Origin: a virus
Length of the DNA stretch: 36,864 nucleotides
Direction: 5' to 3' (one strand)
IMG/VR virus record: IMGVR_UViG_3300031673_000224
Location: 1-36,864 of that record
Part shown: positions 6,436-13,788 of the stretch, piece after piece
How the letters are laid out: each line of letters begins with the position of its first letter
Numbering within the stretch: the first letter of the stretch is position 1
Made by a program: the position numbers and the translations under genes
Notes under the pieces: model-generated
Told to the model about the DNA's origin: nothing
The model's input: only the letters and a program-made list of their open reading frames with translations
Database searches by the model: none

Positions 6436-6633
6436 ATGCCGGGAAAAGGATGTAAAAAAACTCTAGCGGATAAACCAGGGAAGAAGGTTCCGGGTAGGGG
6501 AAAAGTAAAGAGAATCAGAACAATCGTTCCCAAGCCTGGGCGGTATATCCATATAAGGGTAGTATCCAAAAAAGGGAAAAGAGGCGGTACTACGGTTGCC
6601 GGTGGTGTTCAGAAGAAGAAAGGTAAAAAATAA
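6436..6633 (+). CDS. Lysine/glycine-rich basic protein (65 aa)
   Basis: It begins MPGKGCKKTLADKPGKKVPG and ends GGVQKKKGKK; about one third is Lys/Arg. The middle (RIRTIVPKPGRYIHIRVVS) can form beta strands like a small nucleic-acid-binding fold. GAGGAAT lies 6 bases upstream. The terminase GTG start follows 5 bases after the stop. It is likely a DNA-binding accessory; no named family. Confidence 0.6.
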   Translation: MPGKGCKKTLADKPGKKVPGRGKVKRIRTIVPKPGRYIHIRVVSKKGKRGGTTVAGGVQKKKGKK

Positions 6634-6638
6634 CAGAA

Positions 6639-9371
6639 GTGGCGAAAACCGCTGTCCAAAAAACCGAGCAACCGGAAATAAGCCAGGCCGACCTTACAAT
6701 ACTTGAGAACTACTCGAACTATTTTAAGTTCGTCTGGACATGGGCCTTTCAACAATTTGTGCAATGCAGACATTCGCTAATCGCCCTTTTTACCGGAAAC
6801 CAGGCGATGAAAACCGCGTCCTGTGCATACAACTATGTACTGCGAATTCACGGTTGGCACCCGGTTCCCGAGAAAAACGTACTCTATTTTGAGTGTCCGG
6901 ATAAGCATTATTTCAACATAGTGACGCTACCCAAAGATTGGATATGCCCCCAGTGCAAGCAGGAGATAAAGATTCACGAGAGAGGATGCAGGATATTCAG
7001 GTTTGCTTCGGAAGTCCTACCGGGGGAGAAGGCGACCACCGGAGATGCGAGTTCATCTGCGGAAGTCAAGAATTCCGTATATCCCGAATTCAAGAAATGG
7101 CTCCCCCCGTTTCTGATGAAAAGGGATATCACGTTTCGCAATATGGCGATGATTATTGCCGACCCCAATAGGGGCAAGGTATTATGTGGTCAGGAATACA
7201 AGGGCGATGATATCATAGTGGAGTTTGTGGCCTACAGCCAGACAGTGCAGAGCACGGCGGGAAAACAGCGATTGAGCGTTTGGGAGGATGAGGAACCGAA
7301 TTGGGATTTTCATGAGGAACAACTGCCGAGATTGATGGCCGAGGATGGGGATCTGCTCTTGTCATTAACAGCCGCTAATAGAATATGTTTTGATATAGAG
7401 ACAGAAATATTAACTCAGAATGGTTGGGTTAATGATAATACAGTTAAGACAGGGCAATTAGCCTTAACATTCAACACTGAAACAAAGGATTATGAATGGC
7501 AACCCATTGAAGGAATGTTTAAAGAATATACTTATGATGATAAAATGATTTCCTTAAAATGTAAGGGGTTTGATGCTTTAGTAACACCTGAGCATAAATG
7601 GCCCATTGTTCATAAAATTAATGGAAAGATAGAACGAAGACAGACTAAAGATTTAAAAACTCATCATAAGATTTTTAGAGCAGCACAAAATACAATAGAA
7701 CATTCGCAAGTATATGAAGATTGGTTTGTAGAGTTGGTTGGATGGTTCTTGACAGATGGAGCAATGCCTACAGAGAGAAGGCAAATTTTTATTCATCAAT
7801 CTTGGACAGCCAATAAAGATAAATGTTTAAAGATTAAAAAAATCGTATCTAACATAAACAATGTAAAAAATAAGCATAATAGATATATCAACCATCCAGG
7901 AGAGGGTGGAGAAGGAATTAATTACACATGGACTATTAATGGAAAAGAAGTTGATTTGTTGCGAAGTTTATTTCCCACAAGAGAATTAACATCAGAATTT
8001 GTTTTCTCTCTTACAAAAAAACAACAAAGTTTATTGTATGAAACCCTTATTGATGGTGATGGATGTCGATCTGGTGTTACAGACAGATTTAGATGCACAA
8101 GAAAGACTCTCGATGCTTTTCATATTTTGTGTATTTTATTGGGAAGAAAATCAACAGAAGAATCAGAGATTACAAGTCATGGTGCTATCGTATATAGGGC
8201 GAATATACAACGATTAAATTCAAAACGGTATAAACCTTTTACCCATGTATGCAGTTTAAAAAGAGAATATGTAGATTATAAAGGCATAATATGGTGCCCT
8301 ACAGTTGCTAAAAACAATACTCTTGTTGCAAAGCGGAATGGCACAATTTACATCACATCCAATTCATGGACGTATGACGAGATATTTGAACGCGCCCAGG
8401 TTTATATCCGGACTAAGGCTGTTTGTGACTTCTTGGAAACCTCCGATTACAAACCCGAACAGATTGAATATACCGAAAGCCCGAATTCTATCGCGGTAAT
8501 CCAAGCGGCCACCGATGATAACCCTACCCTCACCAAAGAAGCGATAGAAAACCAGATGAGCCAGTATGACGACCCAGATGTTGTCGCTACCAGGCGATTC
8601 GGCGTACACAAGCAGGTCAAGGGTAGGATATTCAAAGGGTTTGATTACTCGATCCACATGATTGACAAGGACACATATTTCCCCTATGGCATACCCCACT
8701 TTTGGACGCATGGCAGGGGGATAGACTATCATCCCCAGACCCCGTGGGCGTGTGGCTGTATGTCTCTGTCATCGGAGAACGAGGCCGTTATATGGTGCGA
8801 TTACAATCCCTCGCCCGACAAACTCATCACCAAGGAAATATGCTACAACTTCGCTTTGATGGGAAAGGACTACAAGTTCATCCTCAATCTCATAGATCCC
8901 TTGTCCGAGGGCATAAAGAAAGATAAGATAACCGTACTCGATGATATCAACCGGGAATTTCACGAACTCAAACGGGAAGGTATTGGGACCGGGGCGTACT
9001 GGCAGACATGGGACACCAAGGGCGAAAAGGGCCGGGATGAGATAAAGAAGAGGCTGAAAAACTCCAGGGAGTGCGGGAGACCGTTCAACAACAAAGTTAC
9101 CAAGGATGGGAGGACAATCTTTCTGCCCACCCTATGGATTCTCAATGATTGCAAGACTGCGGCCAAGATGATGAGGATGTGGCGGTGGGAAGAGTTTGTA
9201 GCGGAGAAAGACAGGATTCAGAGGGGCGAGAAGAATAAGGCGCAGGATAAATGGAGTCATTTTAATATGGTGGTGGAGGCCCTGTTCAAGAACCCTGCCT
9301 TCAGGCCCAGGAGGGAAAGGCCGGAACGCCGTGTAGATAAACCGAAACGATATTTTCAAGGGAGGAGATGA
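6639..9371 (+). CDS. Terminase large subunit (ATPase/nuclease) interrupted by an intein
   Basis: 910 aa precursor; removing the 326-aa intein leaves 584 aa, normal for TerL. Walker A is G53-N-Q-A-M-K-T59. Walker B is VWEDEE with Asp217/Glu218. The coupling-motif region follows (LSLTAAN, residues 242-248) and the intein sits just after it. The nuclease domain has RGIDYHP with Asp696 and LIDPLS with Asp753. A zinc-knuckle insertion (Cys86, Cys103, Cys106) lies in the ATPase domain. The enzyme drives DNA into the prohead through the portal (11297) and cuts it. GTG is the only upstream start, with a weak site. The end (YFQGRR) encodes the Shine-Dalgarno of the next gene. Confidence 0.92.
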   Translation: MAKTAVQKTEQPEISQADLTILENYSNYFKFVWTWAFQQFVQCRHSLIALFTGNQAMKTASCAYNYVLRIHGWHPVPEKNVLYFECPDKHYFNIVTLPKDWICPQCKQEIKIHERGCRIFRFASEVLPGEKATTGDASSSAEVKNSVYPEFKKWLPPFLMKRDITFRNMAMIIADPNRGKVLCGQEYKGDDIIVEFVAYSQTVQSTAGKQRLSVWEDEEPNWDFHEEQLPRLMAEDGDLLLSLTAANRICFDIETEILTQNGWVNDNTVKTGQLALTFNTETKDYEWQPIEGMFKEYTYDDKMISLKCKGFDALVTPEHKWPIVHKINGKIERRQTKDLKTHHKIFRAAQNTIEHSQVYEDWFVELVGWFLTDGAMPTERRQIFIHQSWTANKDKCLKIKKIVSNINNVKNKHNRYINHPGEGGEGINYTWTINGKEVDLLRSLFPTRELTSEFVFSLTKKQQSLLYETLIDGDGCRSGVTDRFRCTRKTLDAFHILCILLGRKSTEESEITSHGAIVYRANIQRLNSKRYKPFTHVCSLKREYVDYKGIIWCPTVAKNNTLVAKRNGTIYITSNSWTYDEIFERAQVYIRTKAVCDFLETSDYKPEQIEYTESPNSIAVIQAATDDNPTLTKEAIENQMSQYDDPDVVATRRFGVHKQVKGRIFKGFDYSIHMIDKDTYFPYGIPHFWTHGRGIDYHPQTPWACGCMSLSSENEAVIWCDYNPSPDKLITKEICYNFALMGKDYKFILNLIDPLSEGIKKDKITVLDDINREFHELKREGIGTGAYWQTWDTKGEKGRDEIKKRLKNSRECGRPFNNKVTKDGRTIFLPTLWILNDCKTAAKMMRMWRWEEFVAEKDRIQRGEKNKAQDKWSHFNMVVEALFKNPAFRPRRERPERRVDKPKRYFQGRR
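7386..8363 (+). mobile_element. LAGLIDADG-containing intein in terminase
   Basis: Residues 250-575 of the precursor, 326 aa. Block A: CFDIETEILTQNGW with Cys1. Block B: VTPEHKW (Thr67, His70, Trp72 in intein numbering). Two LAGLIDADG helices: LVGWFLTDG and LYETLIDGDG. Block F: IIWCPTV (Cys304). Block G: ITSN followed by extein Ser576. The penultimate residue is Ser, not His. Trp at B:12, Cys at F:4 and Thr at G:5 make the WCT triad of class 3 inteins, although Cys1 is kept. Base composition is clearly more AT-rich than the exteins on both sides, pointing to recent arrival. Splicing would rejoin NRI to SWTYDEIF. Confidence 0.92.
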
Positions 9372-9550
9372 ATCTAAAGATTAAAGTTTGGCCCTGTGCC
9401 TATTGTGTAACAGATGCTTTTTGGGAAAAAGATATTAATGAAAAAAGTCTTATTCCTGCGGTCCCACAATATTATTCGGAGTTTGAGTTTAACCAACACT
9501 TAAAAATAAAACATCCTATAATTTATAAATATTTCCAGGGGAGGAGATAA
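9368..9550 (+). CDS. Small C2H2-like zinc protein (60 aa)
   Basis: CAYC near residues 10-13 and EFNQHLKIKHP near 42-52 give a Cys2-His2 arrangement with a wide spacing. It overlaps the terminase stop (ATGA), with the GGGAGGAG site inside the terminase end. It finishes with the same YFQGRR as the terminase, because the codons for QGRR double as the next Shine-Dalgarno. Role unknown. Confidence 0.6.
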   Translation: MNLKIKVWPCAYCVTDAFWEKDINEKSLIPAVPQYYSEFEFNQHLKIKHPIIYKYFQGRR

Positions 9551-9551
9551 G

Positions 9552-9680
9552 ATGTGGAATTTTATAACAGTTTGTCTAGGGGTAATAATTGGCGTAATTC
9601 TAATCATCTATTGGCCCACAAACCCTTTTTTTAAATTGTTGGATAAAATACTTGATCCGATATTTAAAAGGATTCCATAA
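9552..9680 (+). CDS. Single-pass membrane protein (42 aa)
   Basis: The N-terminal helix (MWNFITVCLGVIIGVILIIY) is followed by a short charged amphipathic tail (LLDKILDPIFKRIP). GGGGAGGAGATAAG lies upstream, a strong ribosome site. It is an N-in or N-out single-spanner of a size seen among phage accessory proteins; no family recognised. Confidence 0.55.
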   Translation: MWNFITVCLGVIIGVILIIYWPTNPFFKLLDKILDPIFKRIP

Positions 9681-9689
9681 GGAGGTAGG

Positions 9690-9896
9690 ATGATATTTCT
9701 AATTTGGTCAAATTATGATGGCATGGAGATAGAAAAATTTGAAGAAGTTAAAGATGCTGAGCTTAGAGTTGCTGAAATAAAAGCGATTGAAGATGATGAA
9801 AATGCCCATTATGGCACACAAATTCATGCAGTAATTCAAGGCAGTGAATATCAAATCGAAACCATAGAAGTAACCTCTAAAGTGAGGTTGAGGTGA
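9690..9896 (+). CDS. Hypothetical protein (68 aa)
   Basis: Site AAGGAGGTAGG directly precedes the ATG. The sequence (MIFLIWSNYDGMEIEKFEEV) has an N-terminal strand and an acidic helix (DAELRVAEIKAIEDDEN), then two strands; a compact alpha/beta protein. AT-rich codons. It shares one base with the next start (TGATG). Confidence 0.55.
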   Translation: MIFLIWSNYDGMEIEKFEEVKDAELRVAEIKAIEDDENAHYGTQIHAVIQGSEYQIETIEVTSKVRLR

Positions 9897-10123
9897 TGGG
9901 GAAAATAGAACTAAAATGTAATTACGAAGCAAGGAGTTGTTTTTTTTGTGGGGAAACACTCATTTACAGAAAGGCCGGATATACTTGCTCCAAGGAAGAT
10001 GTTCAAAGGATTATTAAAGATCATGGTTCATTTGAGTGGGGCAGATATATAGTTGGTCGTGCTACTGTATGTAAATCCTGTGCTGATGATATAGCAAGTC
10101 TCAACGATGAAGAGGAGTATTAA
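9896..10123 (+). CDS. Zinc-finger protein (75 aa)
   Basis: CFFCGE (about residues 15-20) and CKSC (about 59-62) are two zinc knuckles separated by a helical insert. The ATG overlaps the previous TGA; a GTG one codon earlier is less likely. The GAAGAGGAG near the end provides the ribosome site for the next gene. A single four-Cys zinc site is the likely fold organiser. Function unknown. Confidence 0.6.
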   Translation: MGKIELKCNYEARSCFFCGETLIYRKAGYTCSKEDVQRIIKDHGSFEWGRYIVGRATVCKSCADDIASLNDEEEY

Positions 10124-10124
10124 T

Positions 10125-10334
10125 ATGCCCGAGATACAAGCCAATTTTGCGTCCGTCTTATTCGGTGAAATGGCAAAGAAACAATGGGGCATCGTCAACA
10201 GGAAAGGGAATAAAATAGCGCGCAACTATAATAGGGTTTTAAAAAATGGCAAGGGATTGAGTTTTCCTGAAGCGATATACGAATCAGGTTTGCCAGAGGC
10301 GTCTGTGTTACGTAAATTAATAGGAGAAAAATAA
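10125..10334 (+). CDS. Hypothetical basic protein (69 aa)
   Basis: Start chosen at ATG 10125, 7 bases after AGAGGAG, rather than the in-frame ATG at 10107 inside the previous gene. Sequence MPEIQANFASVLFGEMAKKQ then a basic stretch and a C-terminal helix LPEASVLRKLIGEK, with a possible HTH character (PEAIYESGLPEASVLRKL). It may bind DNA; no family recognised. The stop overlaps the next ATG. Confidence 0.5.
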   Translation: MPEIQANFASVLFGEMAKKQWGIVNRKGNKIARNYNRVLKNGKGLSFPEAIYESGLPEASVLRKLIGEK

Positions 10335-10549
10335 TGCCCCTCTATAGCTTCGACTGCCCTAAATGTGGTGCCCGTGTCCAGAAGGCCCTTGTTGGCCGTC
10401 AACGCTGGATGGACTGCCCCCGGTGTGGAACCATGATGAAGCGGCAGGGATATACCAGGGAGAACACCTATTTGGACGATCAGAAAGGCAGGGACGAGCA
10501 TAACATGGAGAAAATCAAGGAACGGGAATGGAAGGAGAGGAATAGGTAG
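10334..10549 (+). CDS. FmdB-like zinc ribbon protein, copy 1 (71 aa)
   Basis: MPLYSFDCPKCG ... CPRCG is the hallmark of FmdB-type zinc ribbons, which start MP.Y.F.C..C. The zinc module fills residues 1-40; a basic, charged tail (GRDEHNMEKIKEREWKERNR) follows. The role in phages is unknown, though such ribbons often accompany structural operons. The next gene encodes a second, shorter copy. Confidence 0.7.
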   Translation: MPLYSFDCPKCGARVQKALVGRQRWMDCPRCGTMMKRQGYTRENTYLDDQKGRDEHNMEKIKEREWKERNR

Positions 10550-10696
10550 ATGCCTTTATATGATTTCCGCTGCAAGCACTGTAAACGCATCTTCGAGATA
10601 TTTGTCCGGCTCCACAAGTTCGACACGAAGATAAGGTGCCCGAAGTGCAAAAGGGTCTTAAAACGATTGATAAGCCCGGTGGTGTTTAAGATATGA
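10550..10696 (+). CDS. FmdB-like zinc ribbon protein, copy 2 (48 aa)
   Basis: MPLYDFRCKHCKRIFEIF ... CPKCKRVLKR repeats the FmdB layout of the gene just upstream, without the charged tail. The ATG directly follows the upstream TAG, with AAGGAGAGG inside that gene as ribosome site. A tandem duplication followed by divergence is the simplest reading. Its TGA overlaps the next ATG. Confidence 0.65.
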   Translation: MPLYDFRCKHCKRIFEIFVRLHKFDTKIRCPKCKRVLKRLISPVVFKI

Positions 10697-10884
10697 CACA
10701 CCCCCTCGTTAAGCTACTACAGAATTTCCTTGACACGAAGAAGGTTGGTAATATATCATTCAAGGGCATAATTCAGATAGGCAAGCATGATATACCGGTT
10801 GAGACTGAGATTAATATGTTCAAGGGCGGGATAAGCCATGTGAACGTGAGGGAGACCATTAAGGGGGAGATGTTGGAGGAGTGA
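10693..10884 (+). CDS. Hypothetical protein (63 aa)
   Basis: ATGA overlap with the upstream ribbon. MTHPLVKLLQNFLDTKKVGN is an N-terminal helix; three beta strands follow (ISFKGIIQIG, IPVETEINMF, ISHVNVRETI). Compact alpha+beta; no motif. The end GEMLEE encodes the next GGAGGAG site. Confidence 0.5.
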   Translation: MTHPLVKLLQNFLDTKKVGNISFKGIIQIGKHDIPVETEINMFKGGISHVNVRETIKGEMLEE

Positions 10885-11009
10885 TGTTTTATTTATGGTA
10901 TGTAGACCTTTTATTTATTAGCAAGACTGGATCTATTTTCGACCTTGGAAATCCTCCATTAAATGGAATTGGAAATCAAACTTTACCAGCTAGATGGTGG
11001 GGGGAGTGA
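10884..11009 (+). CDS. Small hydrophobic/aromatic protein (41 aa)
   Basis: It overlaps the preceding TGA (TGATG) after a TTGGAGGAG site. It starts MFYLWYVDLLFISKTGS, hydrophobic at first and Gly/Asn/Pro-rich later. Its final Trp-Trp-Gly-Glu codons form the GGGGGGAG site of the next gene. Either a real micro-protein or a spacer ORF. Confidence 0.4.
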   Translation: MFYLWYVDLLFISKTGSIFDLGNPPLNGIGNQTLPARWWGE

Positions 11010-11209
11010 TGGAAGAAAAAATTCCTTCTTTTTATCCGGGGATATTTATAAAAAAAAGTGAGGATAAAAAAATAATACAATATCCTTGGTATGAGTTTAC
11101 TAAGGCAACAGAAGAAAGCGGGAAATCATTAGCAGAATTGTTTGATTTTAAAACCGGGACATTGATATGGCGGAAAGATGAAGACATGATGCAGATAACG
11201 ACGGCGTAA
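11009..11209 (+). CDS. Hypothetical protein (66 aa)
   Basis: The start at ATG 11009, coupled to the previous TGA, is favoured over the in-frame ATG at 10994 because GGGGGGAG lies directly before it. The protein (MEEKIPSFYPGIFIKKSEDK...) is mixed alpha/beta with a conserved-looking LAELFDFKTGTLIWRKDED. It is the last gene before the first conditional terminator and the portal. Unknown role. Confidence 0.5.
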   Translation: MEEKIPSFYPGIFIKKSEDKKIIQYPWYEFTKATEESGKSLAELFDFKTGTLIWRKDEDMMQITTA

Positions 11210-11217
11210 TATAACTT

Positions 11218-11282
11218 AGGGACGCTCTAATCAACTAGAAGCCCTACTAGAAGGCTATCAAGTCTTTTGGTGGGACTTTTTT
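11218..11282 (+). terminator. Repeated RNA element, copy A: anti-terminator stem plus intrinsic terminator
   Basis: AGGG (11218-11221) pairs with CCCT (11242-11245) around an inner hairpin TCTA/TAGA. The same AGCCCTACT (11240-11248) can instead pair with GGTGGGACT (11269-11277), extended by AGAAG/CTTTT, followed by six T. One C-A mismatch makes this the weakest terminator of the four. The folds exclude each other. The portal ATG is 14 bases after the T run. Confidence 0.6.
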
Positions 11283-11296
11283 ATTTGGGGGAACCA

Positions 11297-13255
11297 ATGG
11301 GACGACCAAAAGTAAACCATGAATTCGATGAGCGGGTAGAAGCAATACTCGCAAGCAAACTCCTCACGGGCGAGTACGAGACCTACAAGGGATTCTCCCG
11401 GCAGGATAATGAGGACTATGAAACCTACGTTGCCCTTCTCGATGCCGAACGCCCGGAGAAAGAATATGACTGGATGAGCGATATCAGTATACCGGAATTT
11501 GCCGCCCACGTCCTAACGCAATCATCCCTTGATGTGGCCCAATATTTCCAGACCAGGGACTTTGTGGAATGCTATATCGAGGATGAGGGCGAGCAATCCC
11601 TGAGAAATGCGGCTGCCACGAAAGAACTCATCAACCGCACCCTCAATCAAAACCACCTGTACCATTATTTCAAGTTCGTCCGGGGAAAGCTCAACAACAA
11701 TCTGAGCGGCAGGGTATACGCCGAGTGTTGGTGGGAGCAGGAAACCAGGCGGGATATCGTTGGCATTACCAGCCGGAGAGAAGAGCTGGATTATGATATT
11801 TACGGCAATGATATCGTAGACAGGGAAATCCAGGTTCCCGCTACAAAAGTGGTGGAAGAGGACCAATACGGCCAGGTTCCCGTGATAGACAGGTTCAACT
11901 ATGAGATACTCGACCCCCGGAATGTAGTCACTGACAACAAGTACGTCTATTCGCTCCAGCAAAAGGATTTTATATACCTCCGATCAGAGAAAACCCTAAC
12001 GGATCTGAAAAAGGCGAAAGCCAAGGAAGGCTATATCAACCTACATCTTTTGGAGGATAAAAAAGGGGTAGAGCAGACAGAGACAGCCAGGGAAACCAGG
12101 GACAAGGATAAAAACACGCCCCCTGCCCCCGTTTTCATCGGGGAAAAGCCGTTCGATATCTACAAGCGGCTCGGCAAGTATTGGGCGATAGTACAGGAAA
12201 GAGCAGAGGACCAGTACCCGATAAAGGTGAAACCGGGAATAGACATGGACGGGAAACCATTGAGCAATGCCGAGTTTATAGAAGTGATTATGGTGTTTGC
12301 CAAAGCCGCCGGCCATTCAACCTTGATTGCCTTCCACCCCACGCCCTATGTCGATTCAGCCGGAACACCCTATAAACCCGTGATACGGGGTCTTTGCTAC
12401 ATCCACCCCTCCAAGGACGGGGGCATGGGTGACGGTAAATATGCCCGAGACCTGCAAAAAGGCATAGACGATACGGCCAATGTGAGCAATGACAGGGTAA
12501 TGCTTGCCACTCTCCCTACCATGAAGGGCAAAAGATACGTCACCGAGGATAACACTTCGCTTTATATCGAACCCGAGCATGTCATTGAACTTGAAAATCC
12601 CAAGGAAGACCTTGTGGAGATGGAGATAGACGATGATATCCAGGGGGCTATGATCCAAATAAACATGTATTCGACCAAGATGGATCAGGTTATGTCCATT
12701 TACCCGACCACAATGGGGGATCTGCCCGGTAAGGCCAGTACAACCGCAACCGCCGTAGTGGGCGCAGAAGGGAAGGTAAGCAACCGGACAAACTATAAGT
12801 CCATGACCTTTGAACATACCTTCCTGCATGAACTTTACTGGATGATACAGCAAATGACCTTTACCTTCGCCTATCCGCAGACAGGGCTCAAGCTAATGGG
12901 CAAAAAGGTTTACGATTTCAACCCCACCCTCGATTACACCTTCAAGCCGCTTTCTCAGTCCATAGAATCCGAACAGTCCAAGATGGCAAAATTAAGGATG
13001 TGGCAGCAGATTTTCACCATTGCTGTGCAGACCGGCAAGGCGAATACGATAAATTATGTGTTTGCCAAGATGTGCGGTTTGATGGGTGATGAGTATGTGA
13101 ATTTTGCGGAAGCGTTTCTCGCAACCGATATCGAGCCGAAAGGTCAAGGTGGAGGTGGGCAACCGGGCATGGAAGGAAGCCCCTCTAATCAGAATCAGAT
13201 ACCTATGAGCTCACAAGAGGGAGGGGCCAGAGAAGCGATGGGAGGGTATGGATAA
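11297..13255 (+). CDS. Portal protein
   Basis: 652 aa from ATG 11297 (GGGGG six bases upstream); in-frame upstream codons lie inside the terminator, so they are excluded. The N-terminal part has the usual portal start of helices and DWMSDISIPEFAAHVLTQSS. A large central region with strand-rich wing follows (IVGITSRREELDYDIYG). The PTTMGDLPGKASTTATAVVGAEG stretch, cited as PTTMGDLPGKAS, resembles the conserved stem segment of podovirus portals. The C-terminus is Gly/Gln-rich. It forms the dodecameric DNA gateway with the terminase at 6639. Assignment rests on size, order and these segments. Confidence 0.82.
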   Translation: MGRPKVNHEFDERVEAILASKLLTGEYETYKGFSRQDNEDYETYVALLDAERPEKEYDWMSDISIPEFAAHVLTQSSLDVAQYFQTRDFVECYIEDEGEQSLRNAAATKELINRTLNQNHLYHYFKFVRGKLNNNLSGRVYAECWWEQETRRDIVGITSRREELDYDIYGNDIVDREIQVPATKVVEEDQYGQVPVIDRFNYEILDPRNVVTDNKYVYSLQQKDFIYLRSEKTLTDLKKAKAKEGYINLHLLEDKKGVEQTETARETRDKDKNTPPAPVFIGEKPFDIYKRLGKYWAIVQERAEDQYPIKVKPGIDMDGKPLSNAEFIEVIMVFAKAAGHSTLIAFHPTPYVDSAGTPYKPVIRGLCYIHPSKDGGMGDGKYARDLQKGIDDTANVSNDRVMLATLPTMKGKRYVTEDNTSLYIEPEHVIELENPKEDLVEMEIDDDIQGAMIQINMYSTKMDQVMSIYPTTMGDLPGKASTTATAVVGAEGKVSNRTNYKSMTFEHTFLHELYWMIQQMTFTFAYPQTGLKLMGKKVYDFNPTLDYTFKPLSQSIESEQSKMAKLRMWQQIFTIAVQTGKANTINYVFAKMCGLMGDEYVNFAEAFLATDIEPKGQGGGGQPGMEGSPSNQNQIPMSSQEGGAREAMGGYG

Positions 13256-13263
13256 GAAAATAG

Positions 13264-13292
13264 TTGACATTAGATTTTTAGTTGTATATGAT
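13264..13292 (+). promoter_or_regulatory. Strong sigma70-like promoter inside the structural operon
   Basis: TTGACA (13264-13269), exactly 17 bases, TATGAT (13287-13292, 5/6). The surrounding DNA is AT-rich and non-coding. Expected start near 13299 gives a 180-base leader carrying a three-codon ORF and RNA element B. TAGTTGACA and TAGTTGTAT are shared with the promoter at 2195. Confidence 0.65.
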
Positions 13293-13345
13293 TAAGCGTA
13301 ACTTACACTTTTTAATTATATAGAAACTGATTTCTTTGATTAAGG

Positions 13346-13369
13346 AAGGAGGATGAGATGACCTGGTAA
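13346..13369 (+). other. Three-codon minigene with perfect Shine-Dalgarno
   Basis: AAGGAGG (13346-13352) is 5 bases from ATG ACC TGG TAA (13358-13369), encoding Met-Thr-Trp. It lies in the leader between the promoter at 13264 and RNA element B. It may be a leader peptide whose translation affects the downstream fold, or the stub of a deleted gene. Low certainty of function. Confidence 0.35.
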
Positions 13370-13394
13370 GCAGTTAGATTTTTTGGTTTAATCT

Positions 13395-13456
13395 AGGGAC
13401 GCTCCCGATAAAGGAAGCCCTATGGAGAGGAAACCCCTCTTCATGGGGCTTTTTTT
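13395..13456 (+). terminator. Repeated RNA element, copy B
   Basis: AGGG (13395-13398)/CCCT (13418-13421) encloses TCC/GGA with loop CGATAAA. The competing terminator is an unbroken 15-bp stem: 13416-13430 with 13436-13450, loop AAACC, followed by seven T. It has two wobble pairs only. It lies in the leader of the promoter at 13264, 25 bases before the next ATG. The strongest copy. Confidence 0.7.
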
Positions 13457-13480
13457 ATTAGAACCAAACTAAGGAGGGTT

Positions 13481-13786
13481 ATGCCTGAGATCAACGTGGA
13501 TGATGTAGAGAGATATACCAAGAGGCATGGGGCCGAGAGGACTTCCAGGCTCCTATCCGTCTTAGGCAAAGACAAGCAGTTTATAAACGCATGGGAAACA
13601 CCTGCCGGAAAAGAGATTCTAGGCCACCTGTTAAGTATGACCGATGCGAAACTGGATAAGATTATCTCCGAAGAAGCCGATGAAAAGGACAGGGCAGAAT
13701 ACAGGGTGTGTCTGGAACTACTCAGGGATTTCAAGGACAGGATAAATTCTCATGCCAAGAATCTAACAACCATGAAGGAAGGGTAA
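13481..13786 (+). CDS. Small virion-assembly protein of unknown function (101 aa)
   Basis: AAGGAGGG lies 3 bases before the ATG. The protein is all-helical and charged (MPEINVDDVERYTKRHGAER ... DKIISEEADEKDRAEYRVCL). It sits between portal and scaffold-like gene, where many phages carry a small head-assembly helper. The stop is 2 bases before the next ATG, so it is co-expressed with the scaffold. No family recognised. Confidence 0.6.
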   Translation: MPEINVDDVERYTKRHGAERTSRLLSVLGKDKQFINAWETPAGKEILGHLLSMTDAKLDKIISEEADEKDRAEYRVCLELLRDFKDRINSHAKNLTTMKEG

Positions 13787-13788
13787 AC

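Noticed and set aside
11162-11190. TTGATA-17-CATGAT ahead of element A as a promoter
   Set aside because: It lies within coding sequence and only 4/6 at -10; too weak to list.
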